The notes under the pieces: model-generated | Told to the model about the DNA's origin: nothing | Seen by the model: only the letters and a program-made list of their open reading frames with translations | Database searches by the model: none | Position numbers and translations under genes: made by a program | Shown: piece after piece, positions 16,621 through 25,857 of the stretch | Layout: each line of letters starts with the position of its first letter | Position numbering within the stretch: position 1 is the stretch's first letter | Source: CAVZTX01 sp963778375 | GTDB taxonomy: Bacteria; Chloroflexota; Ktedonobacteria; Ktedonobacterales; Ktedonobacteraceae | Assembly (NCBI GenBank): GCA_963778375.1 | Contig: CAVZTX010000028.1 | Coordinates: 62,001-126,000, forward strand | Reading direction: 5' to 3' | DNA: 64,000 bases

Positions 16621-17976
16621 ATGACGATTGAACGTTATTCGTTGCCAGAGATGGCAAGTATCTGGTCCGCGACGCATAAAGCGGACATGTGGTTACAGGT
16701 TGAACTGCTTGTGTGCGAAGGATGGGCACGTGAGGGAGTCATTCCACAGGATGCGCTAGAGAAGATACGCAATGCTACCTATAATGCTGAGCGCATGCAA
16801 GAGATCGAGCAGGAAACGCATCACGATATCATTTCATTTTTACGTTCTATCCAGGAACGCTTAGGGCCGGAAGGTCGCTTCATCCATCTTGGACTTACCT
16901 CTTCTGATGTACTTGATACTGGACTGGCAGCACAACTCAAAGAGGCGGGGGTGTTGCTCACTACGTCTCTAGCCGATCTAATTGCGACGGTGGAGCGGGC
17001 AGCAGTGCAGTACAAATATACGTTGATGGCCGGACGCACGCATGGCATTCACGCCGAGCCGATTACTTTTGGTTTGAAATTGGCGCTGTGGGTGGATGAG
17101 TTGAGGCGTGGGCAACAACGACTCGGAGCGGCACTTGAGCAGGTGACTGTGGGCAAAATTTCTGGTGCTGTCGGTACGCATGCGACGGTTCCACCGCAGA
17201 TAGAGGAGTTTGTGTGCGAAGCGATGGGATTGGGCGTGGCCCCGGTTTCTAGCCAGATTGTGCAACGTGACCGACATGCGCATTTTATCACTACATTGGC
17301 ACTACTGGGCAGTTCACTGGAAAAGATGGCGCAGGAGATTCGTCACTTGCAGCGCACAGAATTAAGTGAGGCTTTCGAGCCTTTTGCTGCTGGTCAACAA
17401 GGTTCATCGGCCATGCCACACAAACGCAATCCTGAACTATGCGAGCGCATTTGCGGATTGGCACGTGTGCTGCGTGGTTTTGCGATTACCTCAATGGAAG
17501 ATGTAGCGTTGTGGCACGAACGCGATATCAGTCACTCTTCCGCAGAGCGCATCATTATTCCTGACGGTTGCACTTTGTTGCACTATATGCTGCACATCTT
17601 CAATGGTGTTATGAGCGGACTACAGGTAGATGAAGAACGCATGCAGGCCAATCTAAATATGACGGGAGGGCTGGTTTTCTCGCAGCGCATTCTGCTGGCT
17701 CTGATTGATAAGGGAGTGGGTCGGCAAGAGGCGTATAAGATGGTGCAGCGCAATGCGAAGAAGGTTTGGAGTATGGCAAGCAAGAGAGATGTAGAGAGAG
17801 ACAGGGCACCCGCAAGGGGTGCCCCTACAAAATTAACGGAGTCTCGCTTTGTTGAGGCGCTTAAGGACGATCCAGAGGTGACTGAGTACCTCTCATCTGA
17901 CGAGTTGGCAGAGTTGACTGATACGGACTATTACGTTAAGTACATCGATACGGCATTTACAAGACTGGGACTATAG
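16621..17976 (+). CDS. purB: Adenylosuccinate lyase
   Basis: 451 residues of the fumarase/aspartase superfamily. It splits adenylosuccinate and SAICAR to release fumarate in purine synthesis. The signature GSSAMPHKRNPELCERI is intact, as are the catalytic-His block AGRTHGIHAEP and the start ERYSLPEMASIWS. The protein is about 20 residues longer than usual because a palindromic repeat (17804-17828) with its flanks is translated at residues about 388-407, between the helix VQRNAKKVW and FVEALKDDPEV. The reading frame is intact across it. The downstream fni starts 19 nt later, giving a likely operon. Confidence 0.95.
   Translation: MTIERYSLPEMASIWSATHKADMWLQVELLVCEGWAREGVIPQDALEKIRNATYNAERMQEIEQETHHDIISFLRSIQERLGPEGRFIHLGLTSSDVLDTGLAAQLKEAGVLLTTSLADLIATVERAAVQYKYTLMAGRTHGIHAEPITFGLKLALWVDELRRGQQRLGAALEQVTVGKISGAVGTHATVPPQIEEFVCEAMGLGVAPVSSQIVQRDRHAHFITTLALLGSSLEKMAQEIRHLQRTELSEAFEPFAAGQQGSSAMPHKRNPELCERICGLARVLRGFAITSMEDVALWHERDISHSSAERIIIPDGCTLLHYMLHIFNGVMSGLQVDEERMQANLNMTGGLVFSQRILLALIDKGVGRQEAYKMVQRNAKKVWSMASKRDVERDRAPARGAPTKLTESRFVEALKDDPEVTEYLSSDELAELTDTDYYVKYIDTAFTRLGL
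17804..17828. repeat. Palindromic repeat inserted in frame within purB
   Basis: GGGCACCC-GCAA-GGGGTGCCC plus CCTAC. It is almost identical to the intergenic copy at 49632-49656 and encodes APARGAPT inside purB. Confidence 0.8.
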
Positions 17977-17995
17977 GAAAGGGATAAGCACTTCT

Positions 17996-19147
17996 ATGAC
18001 TGATGAAGTGAAGCAACGCAAGATTGAGCATGTGAGCGTCGCTCTAGGACAGGATGTTTCGGTACCCCAACGGGCAAGCTGGGGCGACATACAGTTTGTG
18101 CATCAAGCGCTGCCCGAGGTAGATCTGGATGAGATTGATACCTCGGTGAACTTCCTTGGTCGTTCGCTGCGTTATCCCATCTTTATGTCCTCATTAACAG
18201 GCGGTCATTCAGATGTTACGTCGATTAATCGCAATTTGGCACGTGCGGCTGAACGCTATGGGCTAGCACTTGGTGTGGGTAGCCAACGCGCTGGCATCGT
18301 CAACCCTGATGTTGCGGCGAGTTATGCTGTGACGCGCCAACACGCACCCAACGCGTTTTTAATCGCTAATATAGGTGCACCACAGTTGATTGTCCAACCG
18401 CGACATCCAGCTTTTACGCTTGAACAGGTAGAACGAGCGATTAATATGATAGGGGCAAATGCTCTGGCCGTACATCTGAACAGTTTGCAAGAAGCGGCGC
18501 AGCCGGAAGGTGATCGACGCGCAGTAGGTGAGGCGGCAGCACTTAAGACCCTTACGAGCCAGATTGCTCTGCCGGTGATTGCTAAAGAGACCGGCGCAGG
18601 AGTCTGCCGTGAACAGGCGCTTTTGTTGCGTTCTTGTGGGGTTGCGGCAATCGATGTTGGAGGAGCGGGAGGAAGCAGTATGTCGGCGATGGAAGCTGCA
18701 CGTTCTGAATCTCGAGGTGATGAGCGAAATCGAAATATCGGCATGCTCTTTCGAGATTGGGGCATAGCCACGCCTATTGCTGTTGTGGAGGCAAGTCTCG
18801 CGGGACTTCCACTAATTTCTACCGGTGGGGTGCGTAATGGTCTGGATGTGGCACGCGCACTTGCCCTGGGTGCCACGCTGGTTGGGATGGGTTTTCCGTT
18901 TCTCAAGGCTGCCAGTGAAAGTTTTGAGGCCGTGTGTGAGCTATTGGAAACGGTTGTGGCTGAGCTGAAAGTAGCGATGCAATTGAGTGGTGCAACTAGC
19001 ATTGCGCAGTTGCAGCAGGTGGATGTTGTGGTGACAGGGGAGACGCGTAACTGGCTGACTACACGGGGATTCGAGGAGACGTTGAAATCAATGGCGCAAA
19101 GACGGTGGAGGAAGATGCAATCGGGCTTATTAGATCATCTCAGCTAG
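17996..19147 (+). CDS. fni: Type 2 isopentenyl-diphosphate delta-isomerase (FMN-dependent)
   Basis: 383 residues, the normal length is about 350. It interconverts IPP and DMAPP. FMSSLTGGH, LGVGSQRAGI, VIAKETGAGV and the Gly-rich IDVGGAGGSS are the conserved FMN and substrate loops of the type 2 enzyme, and STGGVRNGLDVARALALGA is the phosphate-binding end of the TIM barrel. It follows purB by 19 nt. Its last 18 bp overlap the convergent mobA gene. Confidence 0.95.
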   Translation: MTDEVKQRKIEHVSVALGQDVSVPQRASWGDIQFVHQALPEVDLDEIDTSVNFLGRSLRYPIFMSSLTGGHSDVTSINRNLARAAERYGLALGVGSQRAGIVNPDVAASYAVTRQHAPNAFLIANIGAPQLIVQPRHPAFTLEQVERAINMIGANALAVHLNSLQEAAQPEGDRRAVGEAAALKTLTSQIALPVIAKETGAGVCREQALLLRSCGVAAIDVGGAGGSSMSAMEAARSESRGDERNRNIGMLFRDWGIATPIAVVEASLAGLPLISTGGVRNGLDVARALALGATLVGMGFPFLKAASESFEAVCELLETVVAELKVAMQLSGATSIAQLQQVDVVVTGETRNWLTTRGFEETLKSMAQRRWRKMQSGLLDHLS

Positions 19148-19726
19148 TTCTTCAGGCGTATTCACATTCACAAACGAGCGCAATTCAGGGTCAATTTTTC
19201 GCAGCTGCGCCTCTTCAATATAGCGTACAGGCGCAATATCTAGCAAAGAACGCAGATCGTGTCGTCCCTGCTGCAAACGCTCTTCAATCGAGGGTAAGAT
19301 GACGCGTGAATAGATGGCTAAAAGTACCTGGGGAATATTGTTCACAAGGGGAACGAGTAGGGAATCGGAAGGAGGTTGGGATAGGAGGAATGATAGGAGT
19401 GCAGGTTGCACAAATGGCATATCTACCGCTATGACCAGGGCTTGTTGGGCATGAATTGTGCTCAAGCCGCTGTATAGACCCATAAGGGGTCCATGATCCG
19501 GGACTTTGTCAGTTATGACATCTATACCAGGTAGCGCATAATTTGCGGCATCTGCCTTATCGCGGGCAACGATGAGTACCTCTGGACATAGTGAAGTGAG
19601 TGTAGTTGAGAGGTGCTCAATGAAGGTATGAGATGGATTGCTGGGAAGGGGCAGCAGGGCTTTATTTTTACCCATTCGCCTGCTGCGTCCCCCGGTAAGG
19701 ATGATACTTGCTGTTGTATTGAACAA
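19130..19726 (-). CDS. mobA: Molybdenum cofactor guanylyltransferase
   Basis: 198 residues. The nucleotidyltransferase signature appears as ILTGGRSRRMGKNKALL, and VDMPF is the metal-binding site. MobA links GMP to molybdopterin. The C-terminal phrase FVNVNTPEEL is also family-typical. No other moco gene is in the window. A neighbouring membrane-protein gene follows upstream on the same strand. Confidence 0.9.
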   Translation of the reverse strand: MFNTTASIILTGGRSRRMGKNKALLPLPSNPSHTFIEHLSTTLTSLCPEVLIVARDKADAANYALPGIDVITDKVPDHGPLMGLYSGLSTIHAQQALVIAVDMPFVQPALLSFLLSQPPSDSLLVPLVNNIPQVLLAIYSRVILPSIEERLQQGRHDLRSLLDIAPVRYIEEAQLRKIDPELRSFVNVNTPEELAEMI

Positions 19727-19750
19727 CCGAGCTGTTTTCTCCCTGGATGA

Positions 19751-20239
19751 TTATTTTGATCTACTAGATGAGGCAGTCCTACGCCTGTTGCCTTTGGGAA
19801 TGTATTGTTGACAATTCTGGTATGCTATGAAGTTTGCTCGTTCTTTTGGATATTTACGCACGAGGTAGATGACCCAGACAATTGCCCAGGCAAGGAAACC
19901 AAGCAACCAGAGGTAGCGCCAGAAACGCCATGCGAAGAAGTATTCGTAGAGGTAGGCACGTGAAAAAATCAAGGGGTAGCCGATTATGCAGATGATGGCT
20001 AGCCATCCAAGATAGCGATCAAGCATGCCTTTGATGATAGGCCTACTTTTGACAAAGCGCTTCCGACCTTCTACGGAATAGTAGAAGGCGATTAAGACTC
20101 CTATACTACAAAAGATGAGCCAGGGAATATAAAAATGGAATGTTTCAGGTGGAACTGCTGCTACACCGCTTGACGCTGGCGCACAGTTTGTCGCGGTACA
20201 TGGATCGGTAAATAACCATTGGATTAGATTGAAGTGCAT
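19751..20239 (-). CDS. Small multi-helix membrane protein, unknown
   Basis: 162 residues from ATG 20239, preceded by a G-rich ribosome site. Hydrophobic segments lie at about 36-55, 78-97 and 108-128, with many aromatic residues (RAYLYEYFFAWRFWRYLWLLG). An N-terminal CTATNCAP pair of cysteines precedes the first helix. The C-tail is basic and Ser/Arg-rich. I do not recognise the family. It is divergent from the DUF1611 gene. Confidence 0.65.
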   Translation of the reverse strand: MHFNLIQWLFTDPCTATNCAPASSGVAAVPPETFHFYIPWLIFCSIGVLIAFYYSVEGRKRFVKSRPIIKGMLDRYLGWLAIICIIGYPLIFSRAYLYEYFFAWRFWRYLWLLGFLAWAIVWVIYLVRKYPKERANFIAYQNCQQYIPKGNRRRTASSSRSK

Positions 20240-20342
20240 GCGTTCCCGCCCCCTTCTTAAGTTCGTGTATCTACATCGTGACAATGATAGCACGGTTATG
20301 GCAAAGAGTCTATAGTTTCCACTACCTTTGGGAGAAGTGTCG

Positions 20343-20348
20343 TATAAT
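20343..20348 (+). promoter_or_regulatory. -10 box TATAAT for the DUF1611 gene
   Basis: TATAAT 56 nt ahead of the start at 20404, with only a weak -35. The 165-bp divergent region also serves the opposing membrane-protein gene. Confidence 0.45.
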
Positions 20349-20403
20349 GTCACTACTCAGGTTTTCTTTTTTGATTCCTCACTGTTTAAAGGACGATAAG
20401 AGT

Positions 20404-21471
20404 ATGCGACGAATAGCAATATTGGCAGAGGGCGCTTTTGAGTGGCATTATGGCAAGACAGCCACGGGTGTGATTCGGTATGGGAAAGATACGGTTGTGG
20501 CGGTGATTGATAGTACTAAGGCAGGACAAGATGTATCACAGGCGCTGGGAGATACAATCGGTAGAGGTATTCCTGTGGTCAGGGATATTAATGAGACCCT
20601 ACAGTACCAGCCAGATACGCTTTTGATTGGCATTGCTCCTATGGGAGGCGCTTTGCCAGAGGCGTGGCGCTGGCAACTTTTACGGGCTATCGAGGCGGGG
20701 TTGGATATTATTAGTGGATTGCATTTCTTTCTTTCTGAGGACGAGGAACTACGTGCGGCTGCTGAAAAGCGAGGCGTAACTATTTGGGATGTACGGCGTC
20801 CACCAGCGCAGAATCGCGTAGCTCAATTTCTGCCACATCGAGCTGGGAGCCATACAATCCTTCTGGTGGGTTCGGACTGTGCTACGGGGAAAATGTCTAC
20901 AGCGCTAGAGCTTGATCGGGAGGCAACGAGCCGGGGACTGAACAGCGCTTTTGTTGCGACCGGTCAAACGGGTATCATGATTTCAGGCAATGGCTTGCCG
21001 GTTGATCGCATCATTAGCGATTTTGTGGCGGGCATGGTGGAAGAGATGGTACTGGATTTTACAAACAAGCATGATTGGGTGTTTGTCGAGGGTCAGGGAG
21101 CGCTTAATCATCCGGGTTACTCGCCTGTGACGCTTGGCCTCATTCATGGCTCAATGCCGGATGCGATGATCTTTTCTCATAAGGCCGGCGCGACAACTAT
21201 TGAAGGCTATGCATATTGCCCTTTGCCTTCGTTGAAGCGGATGATTGCTCTTAATGAGGATACGGTAAGTTGGGTGAGACCAGAACGGCCGTGTAAGGTT
21301 GTTGGTCTTTCGATTATGACGATTGGTTTGAGCGAGCAGGAGGCCCGAGATGCGCTGAAACGGGCGGAGGACGAGACGGGTTTACCGGCTACCGACGCGA
21401 TACGTTTCGGGACGGGGATATTGATGGATGCCCTCAGTAAATATTTTGCTGGTTATGAAGTAGGCTCATAA
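20404..21471 (+). CDS. DUF1611 family protein, DgcN-like
   Basis: About 355 residues. The N-terminal domain begins MRRIAILAEGAFE; the C-terminal P-loop-like domain shows VGSDCATGKMSTAL, followed by FVATGQTGIMISG and FVEGQGALNHPGYS. This is the DUF1611 architecture. Members named DgcN are reported to N-acetylate D-glutamate and to work with an enolase-superfamily partner, DgcA. A dipeptide-epimerase/DgcA-type enzyme is encoded 5 kb away at 26358, but not in the same operon. The role is therefore inference. ATG 20404 has AAAGGA upstream; the frame is open earlier but crosses the promoter. Confidence 0.8.
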   Translation: MRRIAILAEGAFEWHYGKTATGVIRYGKDTVVAVIDSTKAGQDVSQALGDTIGRGIPVVRDINETLQYQPDTLLIGIAPMGGALPEAWRWQLLRAIEAGLDIISGLHFFLSEDEELRAAAEKRGVTIWDVRRPPAQNRVAQFLPHRAGSHTILLVGSDCATGKMSTALELDREATSRGLNSAFVATGQTGIMISGNGLPVDRIISDFVAGMVEEMVLDFTNKHDWVFVEGQGALNHPGYSPVTLGLIHGSMPDAMIFSHKAGATTIEGYAYCPLPSLKRMIALNEDTVSWVRPERPCKVVGLSIMTIGLSEQEARDALKRAEDETGLPATDAIRFGTGILMDALSKYFAGYEVGS

Positions 21472-21568
21472 GGGAAGTTAAGAGAAACTCTTCTGCTTTG
21501 TCCCTTGTGCTTAGCTAATGAAAAAACTCTAGCTTAAACCATGCCTTTTATGCTAAGATACTCCTGCT

Positions 21569-22795
21569 ATGAGTAAAACATTAAGTAGGCGTACTTTATT
21601 GAAAAGAGCTACTAAAGTAGGCATTCCTGGTCTAATACTGCTTCTTCTTGGAGGAATCGCTTGCCGATTGAATATCATACAGGTTGTAATCTTCCTAGCG
21701 GCCGCCGCACTGAGCAGGTGGTTCTCTTCTTCTTCAAACACAAGCCCGGCTACTGCCGCTAAAGAGTGGTATGAACTTCAGCCACCATCAACCCCCTTCT
21801 CTCAAACTATCTCACGCGCGGTAGTGACGTACCATCCTTGGTATCAAAACTTTCATGCAGACCCTGCAAATAAGTGTCTCTCAGAGATTACCGCTTTAGG
21901 AGCAACCTACGTACGCAGTGATGTTCGTTGGAGCGATGTCATTCCAGATGGGATCACCCCTGACGAGTCAGCGTTTGCCTGGTATCGAGCGTACTTTCAA
22001 GCTGCTCGTGATTGGTATGGACTTCGCCCGCTGATTGTGCTCTCTTCACCACCGGCAATCGTGAAAGATCGTTATGGAAATAACCCTCAAATGTTACTCA
22101 AGTCCTGGAATTACTATATCGAGCAAGTAGTGATGCATCTTGGCGACCTTTGTGAGTATTACCAGGTGCTCAACGAACCCAATAACCCTGTCTATAGCAT
22201 CTTTAGCCAGCAGCAGAATGGAGCCGCGATTTCCTCTGCCGCTACTATTATCCGTAAACAGGTTCCGCAGGCACAAATCATTGTAAATTTCTTAATGGAG
22301 CTATGGGGATGGAAAGAGTTTATAGAAGATGTATTGCATGCTGCGGGCAATTCCATCGATATTATCGGACTGGATCATTATCCAGATACCTGGGCTTTTT
22401 CCTGGCAATCGAACTGGGATGCTGTTACTGATTTGCTGACTGAGATTAAAAGCGGCGGTCATCAATCTATCTGGCATAATCGTACGCTCGCCATTCTTGA
22501 AACAGGGTACGCTACAAATGTAGCGTGGCTACGTGACGATTCGGAGCAAGTGCAATATTTCCAACATTTCAGTCAGGCCTTACGTACCTTTGATCCATCT
22601 GACTCTCCATCACTTGCTCTGGTGGGCTTTTATGAGCTTTGTGATGCCGATAGCTCCGCCTTTCTTGATCCCGAGGCCCATTTTGGGCTTTTACGCTCAG
22701 GCTCGTTGGAGCGAAAACCTGCTTTTAGTGAGGTAAGTCAGCTTTGTCGCTTTTTACAAAACTCTGGAGGAAATCCATCATTTATCACTTCCTGA
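21569..22795 (+). CDS. Tat-type exported glycoside hydrolase-like TIM-barrel protein
   Basis: 408 residues. The N-terminus SRRTLLKRA plus a hydrophobic stretch (18-48) looks like a twin-arginine signal or anchor. The catalytic domain has the clan GH-A pattern: LNEPNNP (acid/base Glu after Asn) near residue 200 and ILETGYAT (nucleophile Glu) near 312, with YVRSDVRWSDV in an early strand. Clan GH-A enzymes cut beta-glycosides; the substrate cannot be named. It follows the DUF1611 gene by 97 bp. Confidence 0.78.
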   Translation: MSKTLSRRTLLKRATKVGIPGLILLLLGGIACRLNIIQVVIFLAAAALSRWFSSSSNTSPATAAKEWYELQPPSTPFSQTISRAVVTYHPWYQNFHADPANKCLSEITALGATYVRSDVRWSDVIPDGITPDESAFAWYRAYFQAARDWYGLRPLIVLSSPPAIVKDRYGNNPQMLLKSWNYYIEQVVMHLGDLCEYYQVLNEPNNPVYSIFSQQQNGAAISSAATIIRKQVPQAQIIVNFLMELWGWKEFIEDVLHAAGNSIDIIGLDHYPDTWAFSWQSNWDAVTDLLTEIKSGGHQSIWHNRTLAILETGYATNVAWLRDDSEQVQYFQHFSQALRTFDPSDSPSLALVGFYELCDADSSAFLDPEAHFGLLRSGSLERKPAFSEVSQLCRFLQNSGGNPSFITS

Positions 22796-22845
22796 ACAAT
22801 TGACAATAGAGAACTTCCTTGATACAGTAAGTGAGGAGGTTGTGC

Positions 22846-24306
22846 ATGAATCTTGGGTTGTCTAATGGTTCCGAATCAGAATTTTTCATCACCCTGGCCG
22901 CAATTGCGGCTACGCTTCTGGGTCTGAGCTATCTCGCACTGAATTTCTTCATAAACAGCGTTTTTGATCGCTATAATAACTTCAAAATGCCTGTTTACTC
23001 AGATGAGGAGCGCTATCAACGTCTTCATAAGGGTAAATGGTCGATTCTATTCAGGAATATGTTCAAACGACAAGGTACTAGTCAGGCCCTAAACACTTCC
23101 CGAAAAATAAAGTCTGGTCCTCAATTCGAGTTGTTAGATTACCCTGATAAGAAGCAGGCTCGGCCTGATGAGATTGAGAGGCAACGATCTCCTTACGATG
23201 TTACTGATTACCAGCTATTTGATGGAAATCCACTTATTGTCTTCATGGCGTTTGCTACTGCGGTTAGTTGGAATTTCTACTTGGTTCCTCTTGTGATCTC
23301 TCTCACGTTAATCAGCCCAAACCTTGATAACCTGTGGGTAATAGGTTGCGAACTTGCGGCATTCTGGGGAACTCTGTTTTTTAGTCTTTTGGTGAGACAT
23401 ACACAGTACCTACGTCTTAGCACCTACCGAACTCGCGATGAGCGCCTTTGGGCTCTTGGAGAGATAATCTTTTTGGTTCTGCTAGCAGGAATTCTTCTCT
23501 TCGCTTCAGACACCATCCTTACTCAGCTCTGCGGCTCACAGCATTCAGGATTTTGTTTAGCGGCCCTGGCTCCTATGCAAGCCAAGCAATGGCTGCTGCT
23601 CATGCTCAAGTCACTGTGTCTCATCTCATTTTTATTGGGCTTGTACGCAACCAATAAAGATTTTTTTGTCTTCTTTAAAGCGAAGGTCTCTAATGAGATC
23701 CGTGAGCGATGGTTAAAGGAGTTTGTCATCAAATATCCTCATTTAGAGGAGCAAGTAAAAAAGCAAGTAGAAAAGCTGAAGAATACCGATGGTCGGGCAG
23801 CCGATGACCTATTTAGTATCTGGAACGAAGGAGCTCCTTGGCCAGGATACATACGTGAGGGATTCAGCCCATATATACACCTCAAGGAGAAAGATAAAAA
23901 TTGTCTAAAGGGAGCGAATGGACCTTCGAGTGGAAGCACACCAAACAAGGAGAAAATTTGCAGACCAGATCCTCGGTGGAACCAACTTATAAAAGGCAAA
24001 CCAACTGTGGGAGCATGGATGTTTGATGTACCTGGAATTGCTGCCTGGGAGCACGATATCATGATCAGGTTCCCTGAAGATATTCAAGCAGAGCTAAACA
24101 GCCCTCAAGGTCTTTCAAGCAGCATCTCAATAAACTCATCCGCGAACGGGCAGAAAAAATCATCCTCAGAACCGCAATCACGACTTGTTGCTAGACAGAC
24201 AGGTTCACCTATTTCTTCTATCATATTCATTCTTGCAGGTCTCGGGATAGGAGGCACGTTTGTAGCTTTCCTTGCAAAGCGAAGGGGAAGAAACATCAGG
24301 CGATAA
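22846..24306 (+). CDS. Multi-helix membrane protein, unknown
   Basis: About 486 residues from ATG 22846, chosen because TGAGGAGG lies 6 nt before it. One helix near residues 12-36, four between about 130 and 270, and one at the C-terminus (about 455-475). The soluble part between (275-450) is charged and carries a short Ser-rich stretch. No known catalytic motif is visible. It follows the glycosidase by 50 bp, so the two may be co-transcribed. Confidence 0.65.
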   Translation: MNLGLSNGSESEFFITLAAIAATLLGLSYLALNFFINSVFDRYNNFKMPVYSDEERYQRLHKGKWSILFRNMFKRQGTSQALNTSRKIKSGPQFELLDYPDKKQARPDEIERQRSPYDVTDYQLFDGNPLIVFMAFATAVSWNFYLVPLVISLTLISPNLDNLWVIGCELAAFWGTLFFSLLVRHTQYLRLSTYRTRDERLWALGEIIFLVLLAGILLFASDTILTQLCGSQHSGFCLAALAPMQAKQWLLLMLKSLCLISFLLGLYATNKDFFVFFKAKVSNEIRERWLKEFVIKYPHLEEQVKKQVEKLKNTDGRAADDLFSIWNEGAPWPGYIREGFSPYIHLKEKDKNCLKGANGPSSGSTPNKEKICRPDPRWNQLIKGKPTVGAWMFDVPGIAAWEHDIMIRFPEDIQAELNSPQGLSSSISINSSANGQKKSSSEPQSRLVARQTGSPISSIIFILAGLGIGGTFVAFLAKRRGRNIRR

Positions 24307-24422
24307 AGAGCGATTACAACCTTGACGATAGCCCGCTGTTATGCTTCACTTTCAGTAAAACAACGAGTCAATATTTTGAAAAAGGAATAACACACATTGC
24401 TGCTTTGTTTTTATTAAAAGAG

Positions 24423-24452
24423 AGTAAGTAACTTACTTAAGTTTAGTATAAT
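24423..24452 (+). promoter_or_regulatory. Promoter with operator-like palindrome before the VOC dioxygenase gene
   Basis: AGTAAGT-A-ACTTACT (24423-24437) is a perfect 7-bp inverted repeat where a -35 would lie, 9 nt ahead of TATAAT (24447-24452). The placement suits a MarR/PadR-type repressor site. No such regulator gene is adjacent. Confidence 0.55.
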
Positions 24453-24484
24453 TTATTATTCCTGACTAACAGGAGAGGACAAAT

Positions 24485-25381
24485 ATGAGCACATCTACAC
24501 AGCCAACTCCAACCTCGATTCATCCCGATACCGCAATTGGGATGGTGACGTTGCGGGTCTCTAACCTGAATCGTTCGCTACGCTTTTATGAGGGAGTGTT
24601 GGGATTCCGAAGCATCAAACGTACTGATGGGAATGCTGTTCTAGGGAGTCAGGATGGTATACCGCTTTTGGAACTACATGAATTGCCGGACGCACAACCC
24701 CAACCTTGGAGATCAACTGGTCTGTATCATGTTGCTATCGTTTTACCAAGCCGAGCGGATCTTGGACGAGCCCTCTTGCGTATGGCCCAGGCGGGTTTGG
24801 AGATTGGACAGGGAGATCACCTTGTCAGCGAAGCGCTTTATATCTCTGATCCTGATGGCAATGGGCTGGAAATTTATCGAGATCGTCCGCGTGAGTCATG
24901 GCACTGGACTCAAGGTATGGTTCAGATGGCAACCGATCCCGTTGATATGTATGGACTGATAGAGGAAGGTCAACGCGATGCGGCTCCATGGGAGGTACTT
25001 CCAGCGGGGACACGCGTTGGACACATGCACTTGCGGGTGGGCGATATTCCACAGGCTGAACGTTTTTATCATACAATTCTAGGGTTCGATATTACTGCTC
25101 GCCTACCAAGCGCCCTTTTCGTGAGCGCGGGTGGCTATCACCATCATATCGGGATGAACACCTGGCAATCGCGTGGAGCGGGACCCGCACCGGAGAATAC
25201 GGTGGGACTGCAAACATTCGTAATTGCGCTACCTAATTCAGACTCGCTGATGGAGGTACGGGGACGGCTTGCTGCACACGGTATTGCGTTTACTGAGCAG
25301 GGAGATGAGATTGTGGTGGCCGATCCGTGGCATAATGAGATTCGGTTGAAGGTTACAACACCATCCGCCAATTTGGCTTGA
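24485..25381 (+). CDS. VOC-family extradiol (catechol 2,3-) dioxygenase-like protein
   Basis: 298 residues with two glyoxalase-fold modules. Module 1 has IGMVTLRVSNLNRSLRFYEGVLGF, LYHVAIVLPS and DPDGNGLEIYRDRP; module 2 has VGHMHLRVGDIPQAERFYHTILGF and HHHIGMNTW. His and Glu ligands (YHVA, GLEIY) fit the Fe(II) site of CatE/MhqA-type dioxygenases, which open quinol or catechol rings. AGGAGAGGA precedes the ATG by 7 nt. It appears monocistronic with its own regulated promoter. Confidence 0.85.
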   Translation: MSTSTQPTPTSIHPDTAIGMVTLRVSNLNRSLRFYEGVLGFRSIKRTDGNAVLGSQDGIPLLELHELPDAQPQPWRSTGLYHVAIVLPSRADLGRALLRMAQAGLEIGQGDHLVSEALYISDPDGNGLEIYRDRPRESWHWTQGMVQMATDPVDMYGLIEEGQRDAAPWEVLPAGTRVGHMHLRVGDIPQAERFYHTILGFDITARLPSALFVSAGGYHHHIGMNTWQSRGAGPAPENTVGLQTFVIALPNSDSLMEVRGRLAAHGIAFTEQGDEIVVADPWHNEIRLKVTTPSANLA

Positions 25382-25536
25382 TCCATACAACGTCTGTCAG
25401 GTAAGTCTAATGGCTAGTAAGAACCTGCCTGATATGATAGAATAATCCTCATAACGGGATCAGATTTAAGCGACCTATTAGCACCAGAGACTAGCTCATA
25501 TGAAAGCACCCTGCCTTTGTTAGGAGGAACAATCTC

Positions 25537-25857
25537 ATGGTTTACCGAATGACAGTCACATTGAACGAGGCAGAATATGCAGCGCTCTCTACAGAGGCTG
25601 CTAAGCGGGGCAAACCTCTTGAATCGTTCCTCCATGAAGTGCTGGTCCAACACCTCCCACCAGCAGTGGCGGAGACACCCCCCCTTAACAGCCGCGAAAT
25701 AGCAGAGTACCTCTATCGTGAAGGTATCATCGAGCATATTCCAACTGGCGAAGCAGATACCGATGAAACTGAAGCTGAGCGTAAGCGCCTGGCTCACATC
25801 TTCGGCCAAGGGAAACTTGCTTCTGAGATGGTGATCGAAGATCGAGGCCCAAGGTAA
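25537..25857 (+). CDS. Ribbon-helix-helix-like antitoxin of a PIN toxin
   Basis: 106 residues. The opening YRMTVTLNEAEYAALSTEA followed by a helix fits a ribbon-helix-helix DNA-binding fold; the acidic C-terminal half (EADTDETEAER) would bind and block the toxin. The stop TAA shares one base with the ATG of the PIN gene, the classical coupling in vapBC-type modules. A strong AGGAGGAAC site precedes the start. Confidence 0.8.
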   Translation: MVYRMTVTLNEAEYAALSTEAAKRGKPLESFLHEVLVQHLPPAVAETPPLNSREIAEYLYREGIIEHIPTGEADTDETEAERKRLAHIFGQGKLASEMVIEDRGPR

